From the NCBI GenBank assembly GCA_937949725.1, contig CALECT010000153.1, forward strand, positions 1 to 64,000: a DNA stretch of 64,000 bases. Direction: 5' to 3'. Made by a program: the position numbers and the translations under genes. Below the pieces are notes generated by a model, which saw only the letters and a program-made list of their open reading frames with translations, made no database searches and was not told where the DNA came from. The stretch is from an uncultured Pseudanabaenaceae cyanobacterium. Lineage in GTDB: Bacteria > Cyanobacteriota > Cyanobacteriia > PCC-9006 > JAAUQQ01. Shown here piece by piece: positions 28,764 through 38,036 of the stretch. How positions within the stretch are numbered: position 1 is the first letter of the stretch; the number at the start of each line of letters is the position of its first letter.

Positions 28764-29885
28764 TCAGCGTAGGCCTCCAGTCGAATCACCAAAGGCATCC
28801 CCCGCTGAATCATCAGTGCCATCCACCCAGGACACTTCATCCTCTAGGGCGAGATTTAGCCTGCGCCGGGCTCCTCCAGGCTTAGAAACGAGGTAAATCT
28901 CAACGAGGGCTGGTCCATAGCGGCGCTCCAAGTTGCGGCACACCTCTCGACTCAAACGATGGCGCAGGCTTTCAAATTCTGGATGGAGGCGTAGCTCTAG
29001 GGCGATCGCCAACTTCCGCCCCACAATGCCTCGACAGGATAAAACCCGACAGCCAATCACCCCATCCACCTGCTGAGCCGTGGACGTAATGGCCTCCGGG
29101 GCGATCGCCATGCCCTGAAGCCAATGGGGCATATGCACCCCCAACCAGCGCCAAGCATCCGCCAGCACCATAACCAAAATCCCCAGGGCACCCAGGGATT
29201 CCAAAATTGTGACCCCTTGCCCCAAAGCCACCAAAGCCACTCCGGCAATCAAGACCAACCAACCATCCTGTAGGAGCAAATAGCTCTGGAACGCCAAAGT
29301 GCGATTGGCCAAATAGCGAGCGCAGAGCCGGGAGAGAAAGGCCAAACCAAAACCCAAAACCGCCAAAATCCCCAATAGGGGTAGCAATGCAGGATGGAGC
29401 GCAGTAGCATTGAGACCGGCCTGCACCCCCAAGGGAGCCCCATCTCCAGGAAGACTGGGAGCAGCAAGGCCCTCTAAGGGAAGAACGATGGCAGCAGCCT
29501 CCGTCACCCAACCCGCTGCTCCCCGCCGCAGCATTTCACCGAGCAAAGAAAAGCTCCCAAATCCCAATAAAGCCCAGAGCAACAATGCGGTCAGGGTCGC
29601 GAGCAGGCCTCCCCCCCCCTCTAAATTGACGGACTTTCTGAAAGAGGCCTCACTTCGTCGCGAAGCAGCGGACTGACGCGGCCGCTCCAAAGCCTGGAGC
29701 CCCAACAGAGCACTAAAGCAGAGCAGCAAGCTATGGAGAGCACAGGCCAACAGACTCAGCGACCCCACCGCCTGGGCTAACAACAACTTCACGACGGCCA
29801 AGAGAACCGCCGCCCAGAGAAAGAATGCCAGTGCCAAGCCAATTGCCCGTCGCCGTAAAGCAACGGATGCCACAGGTTGGGTCAT
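28764..29885 (-). CDS. Multi-TM protein resembling cation diffusion facilitator-type transporters
   Basis: Several TM segments; C-term QVDGVIGCRVLSCRGIVGRKLAIALELRLHPEFESLRHRLSREVCRNLERRYG resembles the CDF cytosolic domain. Confidence 0.55.
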   Translation of the reverse strand: MTQPVASVALRRRAIGLALAFFLWAAVLLAVVKLLLAQAVGSLSLLACALHSLLLCFSALLGLQALERPRQSAASRRSEASFRKSVNLEGGGGLLATLTALLLWALLGFGSFSLLGEMLRRGAAGWVTEAAAIVLPLEGLAAPSLPGDGAPLGVQAGLNATALHPALLPLLGILAVLGFGLAFLSRLCARYLANRTLAFQSYLLLQDGWLVLIAGVALVALGQGVTILESLGALGILVMVLADAWRWLGVHMPHWLQGMAIAPEAITSTAQQVDGVIGCRVLSCRGIVGRKLAIALELRLHPEFESLRHRLSREVCRNLERRYGPALVEIYLVSKPGGARRRLNLALEDEVSWVDGTDDSAGDAFGDSTGGLR

Positions 29886-30358
29886 AGAAAAGGACAGACC
29901 ACAGCTAGAAGGCAGCAGTATAGCAAGGGGTTAGCGGATTGGAGCGCCCCATCATGCTTGGCGGGTGCTTAGCTCAGAGGCGTCGCATCAACCGGTCTCT
30001 CCTCGGTCACTCAATCACATTGTTGAAGGGGCAGAAAAAGCGGTGAGCAAACAATGTATTGCGACGGTCAGAACAGTCAGCAAGTAAAAGGCGAGTAACC
30101 GCATAAAGACGTAGTCAAGCGGCGATCGCCTCAGCAAATCAGCGGACAGCCTATGAAAGAGGAGGCATTCAAATCTGCAGCTGAATGCGCACCTAAAAGA
30201 GCAAACCTTACCAAACGATCTGAGCCACAGCCGCAGAACAGATGACTCACTACAGCCGAGCCAAGCAAACATCACCCCATAGCCCAGAATATAATCAGCA
30301 TAGGAGTTTTAGCTCTTAAACCACTTTGCAAAACACCGTCAAAATTCCCTTTAAAAGC

Positions 30359-30407
30359 AAAATAGAGTGCTGACGACTGGCCGTGTTTCGTCTCAGCACT
30401 CTATTTT
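30359..30407 (-). terminator. Terminator-like hairpin downstream of the 311-aa gene
   Basis: Perfect 15-bp stem aaaatagagtgctga/tcagcactctatttt. Confidence 0.6.
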
Positions 30408-30584
30408 GTGTTCGCTCCTCACACCCCTGAATACTAACGGATGCACCTAGGTTTGTCACCTCAGCGAAAAGACTTATCTTCCTCGGATTATGTAAAGCAG
30501 AATTGATTAATCTACTGAGAATGCCAGTAAATCTTTCCGAACCACATTTTTCTCTCAGCTCAGAATGAAGCCTCATTGTTCATC

Positions 30585-31520
30585 TCAAAATTCCTCCACA
30601 GGATTGACCCCAAATACACCTTGAATGGATCGACCCAGTAACGAACTCGTCAAACAAGCCACAGCCTCAAAAGGCAGGTTCTCAGCCATTTGGCTTAGAC
30701 GGAGATCATTCAATACCTGAAGACTGCTCCAGTTCACCCAGGCATGGCTCAGTTGGTCCGCCGCAGAAACGACATGCTGTGGAGCGACAGCCATGGCATC
30801 CACTAGGCTCATCTGAGCCAATACCAAGGGTAAAAATCCAGGCCTATCCAACCCTGACGAAGGCTGAATTCCTTGCTCTACAAAGGGAATATCACTTTCA
30901 GCACCTGCAACAGAGAGAGGGATAGCTCCTACTTTTCCCTTCGTTTCCGTTAAAAGTCTTAGAAGCCGCTTGCTCCTGACAAAGCTGCAATGCCAATTGA
31001 ACTCTCGCACTGCTGTGCGCTGCTTACTACCTCGTCTCACACCATATATAGATGAGTATTCAGCAGCCCAATTACTCTCAAAGGCGAAAGAGGATGCACT
31101 GACTGCTAGCCATCTACGTAGACCCCGCTCTCCCAACGTCCAACTCAACAAAGAGCCTTCTTGCTCCAGTTGAGTCTCTTCGCCCCAAGCAACCCCCGCA
31201 GAGATGGGGGAATAAATGCCGTCAGAGGATTTGAGCGGTTGAGTGCCAGCAGAATCTCCTCTTACCTTTTCTCGCGAAGAAAGCAATAAAGCCTGCCATT
31301 GGCTCGCCAGAAAATTCACATCTAGATGGTTTTGAGCAGCCAGGAGACGAGCGACAGGGCACCTGTACCGCACATCCCCTTGGACAATGTCTCGCCACAC
31401 TGGCAACGGTAGAACCTTTTCAAATGTCTCAAGGCTAGGTATAGCAGAAGTTTCAGCCGTCGAAGTAAGTAGCAAGGAGCTACGCAATTCTGCGGTCATC
31501 ATTTGTGACAGAGAGAGCAA
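30585..31520 (-). CDS. Hypothetical protein, 311 aa
   Basis: Long ORF with no recognised motif; hairpin downstream. Confidence 0.6.
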   Translation of the reverse strand: MLSLSQMMTAELRSSLLLTSTAETSAIPSLETFEKVLPLPVWRDIVQGDVRYRCPVARLLAAQNHLDVNFLASQWQALLLSSREKVRGDSAGTQPLKSSDGIYSPISAGVAWGEETQLEQEGSLLSWTLGERGLRRWLAVSASSFAFESNWAAEYSSIYGVRRGSKQRTAVREFNWHCSFVRSKRLLRLLTETKGKVGAIPLSVAGAESDIPFVEQGIQPSSGLDRPGFLPLVLAQMSLVDAMAVAPQHVVSAADQLSHAWVNWSSLQVLNDLRLSQMAENLPFEAVACLTSSLLGRSIQGVFGVNPVEEF

Positions 31521-31950
31521 TTCTTTTCACCCAAAGCTGAGTTTCATGTACAAAATATTTTTCACTACGTAAGTATTTACCCTTGCCTCTTGCACTCCAG
31601 TGATATGTGGTATCATGAGCTTGCGTGTATCTACCTAAGCTTCTAATCCCTGCTCATCACAAGGCTTTCAAGCGATCCATGTCCTGAGTAGTTTCACAGA
31701 GAATCAGCGCCTTAACGGTACTGGCTTCCTGAGAACAACTCATCCTTTAACCGGGGCACCGGGGAAAGTGTAGGACCAACTCGTTTAACTCAGGGAGCCA
31801 ATTTAGAGAGCATCTAAGCAGGGGTCGCAATCTACCCAATCAAACCCTTCGGTGAAGTTTGCCTTGGTCACCTAGCGATTTGCTAGTCCAGCCAATCAAC
31901 CAAGGGTCTCCGAGTTTGGTTCTCAATATTCGACCCACCTCAATACCTTT

Positions 31951-32658
31951 ATGTATTCAGCAGTGTCCCCCCAATCATCAGAGTCGTCTCGACCCTTCCT
32001 AACTTGGCAACGCATCATCGACTGGGCTCAAGAGCACTATCGTTGTCGTTCCTTTAGCAAGGATGAAAAAATTCCCGTCCGTCCGGGTCTCCTGTACTTA
32101 GTCCAGCGTGGTTCTGTCCGCCTGATCGGTAACTCCCAGCTCAATGCCTCTTCTAAGCCTAGCGAGGGCGGTGGCCTCTCCAACTTGGCCTTGGAAGAAG
32201 CGTTTTTGGGTTTCGTCGGCGCGGGCCATCCCTTCGAAATTGTGGCCCAGTCTCCCTTTACCCTCCAGGCCCATGCCCATGTGGACCAGACATCCGTTCT
32301 CTGGATGTACTGGCATGATTTGGACAACTGGCCTCACTTCCGCCGGGAAGTGCTGGACGCTTTTCGTTATCAGCACCAGCGCAAGCTGTTGTGGCTGAGC
32401 ACCTTGGGCCAGCGTCGCACCATTGATCGTCTACTGGGCTTCTTGACCCTGTTGATCGAGGAATATGGCGAGCCCTGCGATTCTGGCTATTGCCTGCCTT
32501 GGTCTTTGACCCATGCTCAGATTGGTAGCGCCATTGGTTCTACTCGCGTGACGGTGACTCGTCTCATGGGTCGTCTACGCCAGCGGGGCTTGATCAAGAT
32601 TCACGGTGACAACCTGATCTGTTTACCTCCCAATGCGCAAATTAATTTGCAGCGCTAG
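31951..32658 (+). CDS. Crp/Fnr family transcriptional regulator
   Basis: Effector-like N domain; C-terminal HTH LTHAQIGSAIGSTRVTVTRLMGRLRQRGLIKIHGDNLICL. Confidence 0.88.
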   Translation: MYSAVSPQSSESSRPFLTWQRIIDWAQEHYRCRSFSKDEKIPVRPGLLYLVQRGSVRLIGNSQLNASSKPSEGGGLSNLALEEAFLGFVGAGHPFEIVAQSPFTLQAHAHVDQTSVLWMYWHDLDNWPHFRREVLDAFRYQHQRKLLWLSTLGQRRTIDRLLGFLTLLIEEYGEPCDSGYCLPWSLTHAQIGSAIGSTRVTVTRLMGRLRQRGLIKIHGDNLICLPPNAQINLQR

Positions 32659-32702
32659 GGCTTGTAACAGTCGACATCAGTCACTGCAAACTTCAGTAAA
32701 TG

Positions 32703-32735
32703 CAAAAGGCTCCACATGGTGGAGCCTTTTTTTTC
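32703..32735. terminator. Bidirectional intrinsic terminator between convergent genes
   Basis: aaaaggctccac-atg-gtggagccttttttttc. Confidence 0.9.
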
Positions 32736-32781
32736 GCTTGACTGAGTTGATCGACAAGGCACAAAGCAAGCCCAAGAGGAA

Positions 32782-35577
32782 CTACGACGGCGATAGAGCC
32801 GGAGGCCGGGGAGTACTGGCTGGATAGGGAATGCGCTTGTGGTGAAACTGCTGCCAAATTTGCACAAAGACAGCGGCGATCGCCTCCAGGTCAGCCTTGC
32901 TCAAACCGGACTCACATAGCTGATTATCTTTCCAGCGAGCCCGAATGATCTTCTTGACCATATTCAGCGCTTCTTCACTAGTGGCATCCTTGAGGGATCG
33001 CAATGCCGCCTCACAGGAATCAGCCAGCATGACAATACCCGTCTCCCGCGACTGGGGAATGGGACCGTCGTAACGGAAATCTGCCTCATCTAAACTGTAA
33101 CGCTCTGGATCTTCCGCAGCTAATTTCTGAGCCTGCTGGTAAAAATAGCTGATACGCATCGTGCCCTGGTGCTCCGGAATAAAGTTCCGCAGGGCTCGGG
33201 GCAAACTGCAACGGCGGGCCATGACCTGTCCTTCGGTCACATGCTTCTTGATAATCGCCGCACTCTTCCAGGGATCATTGAGCACATCATGCTTATTCGT
33301 CCCTCCCATTTGGTTTTCGATGAAGCCCTGGGGATCATGCATCTTACCGATGTCGTGGTAGAGCGTCCCGGCTCGAATCAGCTCAACGTTGCACCCCAGC
33401 GCCCGCGCCGCTGCTTCCGCCAGGGTTGAAACAAAAAGGGTGTGCTGGAAGGTGCCCGGTGTTTCCTTCGCTAAACGCTGGAGTAAAGGCCGGTTGGGGT
33501 TGGACAGCTCCGCCATGCGAATGGGTGTGATCAGGTCAAACAAGCGCTCCAGGTAAGGACTCACTCCCAAAGCAACAACACTCCAAGCAATGCCACGCAG
33601 GGCATGGGACAAAGCATTACGCAAGAAAATCATCCATAACAATCCCGTTGCGCCAGACAGAATCAGGGAGATGAGCAAGTGAACGATGCATTGAGTTAAA
33701 CCAACGCCTAGGCCCAATAACGCCAACTCTTCACGGGAACGCAATCGGCCAGACACTAAAGCCCCGACCATGCCACTAGCCGCACTGGCAATCAAGGTTT
33801 GCATTTCTAGCTCTAGGCCAACGGGCAGAGCGATCGCCAGCAATCCCACCACAGCCACCCCCATGGGTGAACCATAAAAGCTCCCCACCAGTAACCCCAC
33901 TGCTGGCAAGCTACTCATGGGCAAGCGCAGGGCAAATAGCAGCGGTGTCGTCGCAGCTACCATCCCTACAACCAACCAGTCGCGACGACGAAAACGAGGC
34001 CCCAGACGTCGCTGAAGCAACCAAAGAAAAGACACCTCTACCCAAACGATGCCCCCCAAAAAGAGCAGACCAATCCAGTTAGGGCCACGTTGACTTAACT
34101 GGAATTGATCCAACAGCACCAACTGCTCCGGGGTGATCTCTTGGCCAACTTCAACGATGGCATCGTCTTGGCGAATACTGACCATCACGGGGGCTACGTT
34201 AGAGGCCGCTTGCTCTGCCTGAAGCTGCGTCGCAGCGGAGTCTTGGGTCAAATTGGGCTTCAGGACGCGATGCAAAATCGGAGCCGCCACGGATTGCAAA
34301 GTCTCGGCAGTCAGAAAATCATCCTGGGGAATGGCAAGCTCCAAATGGAGATCAATGATCTTATCTATGCTTTCCGGTGCTAGGCCTGGCGCAATCCCCT
34401 GGGCAAGGATGCGCTCTAAGGCAAGGCTGGAAGAGGCTTTCAGTTGCTCCCAGTCTTGATCGGCCAGCTCGAACACCTCGACAGAATAGGCGGCATTGAG
34501 CTCAGTTAAGTCATCATCCTGCAACAGTTCCTTAGCTTGGAGATACTGCTGCCGCATTGCCAAAAGTTGCTGTTCTAAAGTCAGCAACTCATTACCCCCT
34601 CTGCTCTTAGCAGCGGCATGGAGCTGAGCAATGGCTTTTTGCCCCAGAGGCGCTGCACTCCCAAAACGAGGATTCGCAGTCTTGGCTTCCTGACGAACTC
34701 GATTCCACTCACTCTCCGGTAACTGGCGCAAATAACGCTGAACGTCCGAGGAAAGAATGCTGGGGCTCACCACCGGGAAGGGCCCCAGACGGTTCCGCAA
34801 CTCGTTGCCATGGCGAAAGATACGAATCAGCCCATTACGCTGGGCCAAGTTTTGCTCAATATCCACTCGCAAGACGGGAATGGCTGCGAGGGTAGCCTCC
34901 CGCCGCCGCTCCTGGGTGAGCTTTTCATCGACGACAGTGGCATCAACGGGTGCATAGAGCGTTTTGGGGGCAAGCTTGCCTACATCTAACGCGGGCTGAT
35001 CATATAAACGCTGACCAATGAGCCCTGTAAAGCCCAACACAGCCAAGGCAAACAGCGTCGCTGACTGGGCTCGACGACGGGTGCGATCGCCAAAGGTTGC
35101 AGGACTATTACAAGCTTCGGCTAAAGCAGGCGTCTCCCTGTCAGATGAAGGCTTACTAGGGCCAGAGAGTTGCACCACATCAGACAATGGGCTAGAAGCA
35201 GCCCTTTCAGCACCTGCGGCATCAGTCTGAGAAATATCATCCTGCCCCAGCGAATCTCCACCCGCTTCTGGCAGAAGAGCGCCCTTCTCCAGCGACTTGC
35301 CCGTGGCCCCCTTGGCTCCGCCCGAGTCCGGCATGCCAGGAGAGAGACGAGAAGCCTCAGTTCCCAGCGGTTCCTGTTGACTCGGAGACTCATCACTGGC
35401 GGCATCACTGAGGTCCAAACTGCTGGCCAACCGCAATCGCTCCAGATTACGCTCGGCCTGTTGGGCCGCTTCAGAAGACTGTGCAAAACTTCCCGCCAAC
35501 AGCACTGGTTGTTTAGACCAATGACGAAAGCGATTTTCTAGCCGTTGAGCCAGCGCCTGAAGCCTATTCATGGCCAA
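32782..35577 (-). CDS. 7TM-HD domain protein (PgpH-like putative c-di-AMP phosphodiesterase)
   Basis: Extracellular 7TMR-HD region, 7TM block, HD motif AGTLYHDIGKMHDPQGFIENQMGG; long low-complexity N-terminal extension. Confidence 0.88.
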   Translation of the reverse strand: MAMNRLQALAQRLENRFRHWSKQPVLLAGSFAQSSEAAQQAERNLERLRLASSLDLSDAASDESPSQQEPLGTEASRLSPGMPDSGGAKGATGKSLEKGALLPEAGGDSLGQDDISQTDAAGAERAASSPLSDVVQLSGPSKPSSDRETPALAEACNSPATFGDRTRRRAQSATLFALAVLGFTGLIGQRLYDQPALDVGKLAPKTLYAPVDATVVDEKLTQERRREATLAAIPVLRVDIEQNLAQRNGLIRIFRHGNELRNRLGPFPVVSPSILSSDVQRYLRQLPESEWNRVRQEAKTANPRFGSAAPLGQKAIAQLHAAAKSRGGNELLTLEQQLLAMRQQYLQAKELLQDDDLTELNAAYSVEVFELADQDWEQLKASSSLALERILAQGIAPGLAPESIDKIIDLHLELAIPQDDFLTAETLQSVAAPILHRVLKPNLTQDSAATQLQAEQAASNVAPVMVSIRQDDAIVEVGQEITPEQLVLLDQFQLSQRGPNWIGLLFLGGIVWVEVSFLWLLQRRLGPRFRRRDWLVVGMVAATTPLLFALRLPMSSLPAVGLLVGSFYGSPMGVAVVGLLAIALPVGLELEMQTLIASAASGMVGALVSGRLRSREELALLGLGVGLTQCIVHLLISLILSGATGLLWMIFLRNALSHALRGIAWSVVALGVSPYLERLFDLITPIRMAELSNPNRPLLQRLAKETPGTFQHTLFVSTLAEAAARALGCNVELIRAGTLYHDIGKMHDPQGFIENQMGGTNKHDVLNDPWKSAAIIKKHVTEGQVMARRCSLPRALRNFIPEHQGTMRISYFYQQAQKLAAEDPERYSLDEADFRYDGPIPQSRETGIVMLADSCEAALRSLKDATSEEALNMVKKIIRARWKDNQLCESGLSKADLEAIAAVFVQIWQQFHHKRIPYPASTPRPPALSPS

Positions 35578-36440
35578 CTAAGCGACAGAAACGTCACTAC
35601 GAACTGGAATAGACGGCGCGCCAATCTCCAACTTCAAAGCAAATGCCGAGGCCAATGTAGAGAGAAGGACTACAGCGAACAACCTTGCCACAGAGAAGGC
35701 AAGGCATTGAAAAATAGAAGAAAAGGCAAAAACTAAAGTCATAGCCTGGACCCTAGCAGGGACTCAACGAATCAACGCGGAAGAGAAGATGCAGGGTATA
35801 AATGCTATTCAGCCATGTTTCTGGGGTCTGAACAGCCGCTTAGACCAAACCTAGATGATTGGATTTGCCACGCTGGAGGCACCTTCACAGGATACACCGA
35901 GTTTCTCAAAATCGGCCTGTCTGGCCCCAGCCCCCTAAAGGCGATCGCCTAAACGAATGAGCTGGGGATGCCTTTCTCTCGGCCAAGCTTTGACTCTCTC
36001 AGAAGGCCATGACAGCCGCCGCCGAATTCACTCTGCTTCAACATTATCCCCAGAAGAACCGTAATTTGCTGTAGCGGTGGCCTCTAGCTCACTCTCTCTA
36101 AAACCTACAGGCTAAGCCTCCAAGACAGCTTGCCCAACCTCACTGAGCCCCCAGTATTGGTTGAGCCATGCTCCACTGTTGGTACCTACCAACAATGGAG
36201 GTCTCCCGCGAGGCAGTTCATGTCCACCAAGCCTTCTGGCTTGGGCCACCTGCTCATACTAAAAACAACAGATCGGCCCCAAGGAACTCCCCATCAGAGC
36301 ACCCCGGAACCGATCTTTAGGCATTGGATTCGTATCAGACAGGAAGGATTGGGGGAGTCAGTGAGGAGAGTTTGGCAACTGGACCAGCCACCTCTCTCCA
36401 CTCCCTAGCCTCACTCGATCACAACGGTCCTACTTCCGCC

Positions 36441-37772
36441 CTAGCTACCTGCGTTCTTAACGCAGTTCCACATGCGCAGGGTGGCCGCAGCAGCGTAGTT
36501 ACGCTGGGCGGGGGTATTGGGGTAGAAGGAGCTGCCTGCCTCATTGATGGGACTCGCAACTTTACAGTAAGCAGACATCTGAGTGACGAGCTGCTCGGAC
36601 CAATGGCCGCCCAGGTCAGCAAACTGCTGCACAGGCTCGGTGCCAGAGAGCTGGGCATCCAGACCGCGCTGGGTGCGGGCATACTCAGCGGCGCGACGCA
36701 TCACGGCAATGAGTTCTGCACGGCTCACGGGCTGGGTGGGACGGAAGGTGCCATCTTCTTTATAGCCAGCGACGATTTGGCGATCGCGGGCATAGGCAAT
36801 CTTGTTCGCACTCCAGCGGCCTTGCTCCACATCAGGGAACGGAGAACCTTGGGCATCGCCAATGGGGTCCATATTGACATCAGGCAGAGCCAGCAGAGAT
36901 TCCACAACGATGGAAACCACTTGTTCACGGGTCAAAGGCTCAGCAGGCTTAAAAGTGCCATCGGCAAAGCCACTGATGAAACCCAAGGAAGCAGCTTGCT
37001 GAATCTCTGTGGAATAGATATCACTAGCAACATCCAGGAAGCTCACTGTGGGGGTGGGAGCGGGGGCTGGAGCTGGAGCTGGAGCTGGGGTCGGAGCTGG
37101 AGCGGGCTCAACAGGTACGGGCGCCGGAGCTGGCGTAGGAACAGGAGCTGGAGCCGGGGTCGGAGCTGGAGCTGGAGCTGGAGCCTGGCCCACGATTGAC
37201 TCTAGGGACTGGTCATTCGAAATATAGACGTGTCCCAGGGTCTTGCCTTCGTAGCTACGCTTGGTAAAGCGCCAGCCGGGGTTGAGGTTGATTTTGGCAA
37301 AGCCATTACTATCGCCAAAAGCACGGCCAATTTCAATCTCAGGATTGCTGCGGCTCTGAGGACGTCCAATCAACACCAGGTCACCGGCGCGACGGACCAC
37401 TGCCAAACTGTAATCCAGAGCTAAATCCTGGTTGCCTTCAACCCGAATGGAATAACCATTACCGTCAGTGCTACGGCCACAAATGCCAGAGAAGTTGAAC
37501 TGCAACAACAGTGGGTCAATGATGGTGGGGCTGCTACCCGCTTCATCCCAGCATTGACGAGCATTGCTCTTTTGCTCAATCACCAGAAGTTGATGCCTGC
37601 TTCCTCCGTCAATGGGAGAAGCCACGGCCACATAGGCACTTTGGTCTTGCTCGGTTTGATCGAAGATTGAAGTACCGGCATTGGCCTGAGTCGCAGGCAA
37701 TGTGGAACCCAATACCCCAGCTAGCAAGGCAGTCGCCGCAGCCAGAGGAAACGCCCGACGGAAAATTTGCAT
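36441..37772 (-). CDS. Secreted S-layer homology (SLH) domain protein with Pro/Ala-rich linker
   Basis: Signal peptide; SLH-type FLDVASDIYSTEIQQAASLGFISGFADGTFKPAEPLTREQVVSIVVESL and PFPDVEQGRWSANKIAYARDRQIVAGYKEDGTFRPTQPVSRAELIAVM. Confidence 0.92.
   Translation of the reverse strand: MQIFRRAFPLAAATALLAGVLGSTLPATQANAGTSIFDQTEQDQSAYVAVASPIDGGSRHQLLVIEQKSNARQCWDEAGSSPTIIDPLLLQFNFSGICGRSTDGNGYSIRVEGNQDLALDYSLAVVRRAGDLVLIGRPQSRSNPEIEIGRAFGDSNGFAKINLNPGWRFTKRSYEGKTLGHVYISNDQSLESIVGQAPAPAPAPTPAPAPVPTPAPAPVPVEPAPAPTPAPAPAPAPAPTPTVSFLDVASDIYSTEIQQAASLGFISGFADGTFKPAEPLTREQVVSIVVESLLALPDVNMDPIGDAQGSPFPDVEQGRWSANKIAYARDRQIVAGYKEDGTFRPTQPVSRAELIAVMRRAAEYARTQRGLDAQLSGTEPVQQFADLGGHWSEQLVTQMSAYCKVASPINEAGSSFYPNTPAQRNYAAAATLRMWNCVKNAGS
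37063..37184 (-). repeat. Low-complexity (GGAGCT)n-like tract encoding Ala/Pro linker
   Basis: ggagctggagctggagctgg...; encodes APAPAPAPTPAPAP on minus strand. Confidence 0.85.
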
Positions 37773-38036
37773 GGTCTATCCTTTGCTCGTCAAATAAAGA
37801 CTCTATAGCAATTCAAAGCGCTTGTAGAGTTGTCTTGACCGCATGATAAGAGCAGGGCTCTCGCCCCTTTGCCAGGTTGCGGCGCAGTTACTGAATTGAC
37901 ACCAAAAGAGGTGCCAATTCCGCATCTAGGCGGCGAAAAGCAGCCATTCCGATGTGACAGCACGGCACGCGGCACAGGCTGACTTAGGGGCTTTAAGTCA
38001 CTCAATATTTCTCAATCCAGAGATATAGGTCGTTGA

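Noticed and set aside
30415-30424. CTCCTCACAC, resembling the Yfr1 sRNA core motif
   Set aside because: No terminator stem-loop directly after the motif as in Yfr1; the strong hairpin is on the wrong side. Likely chance.
36324-37199. 291-aa plus-strand ORF ending in WSWSWGRSWSG repeats
   Set aside because: Antisense to the SLH protein gene; the repeats are the complement of its Ala/Pro linker.
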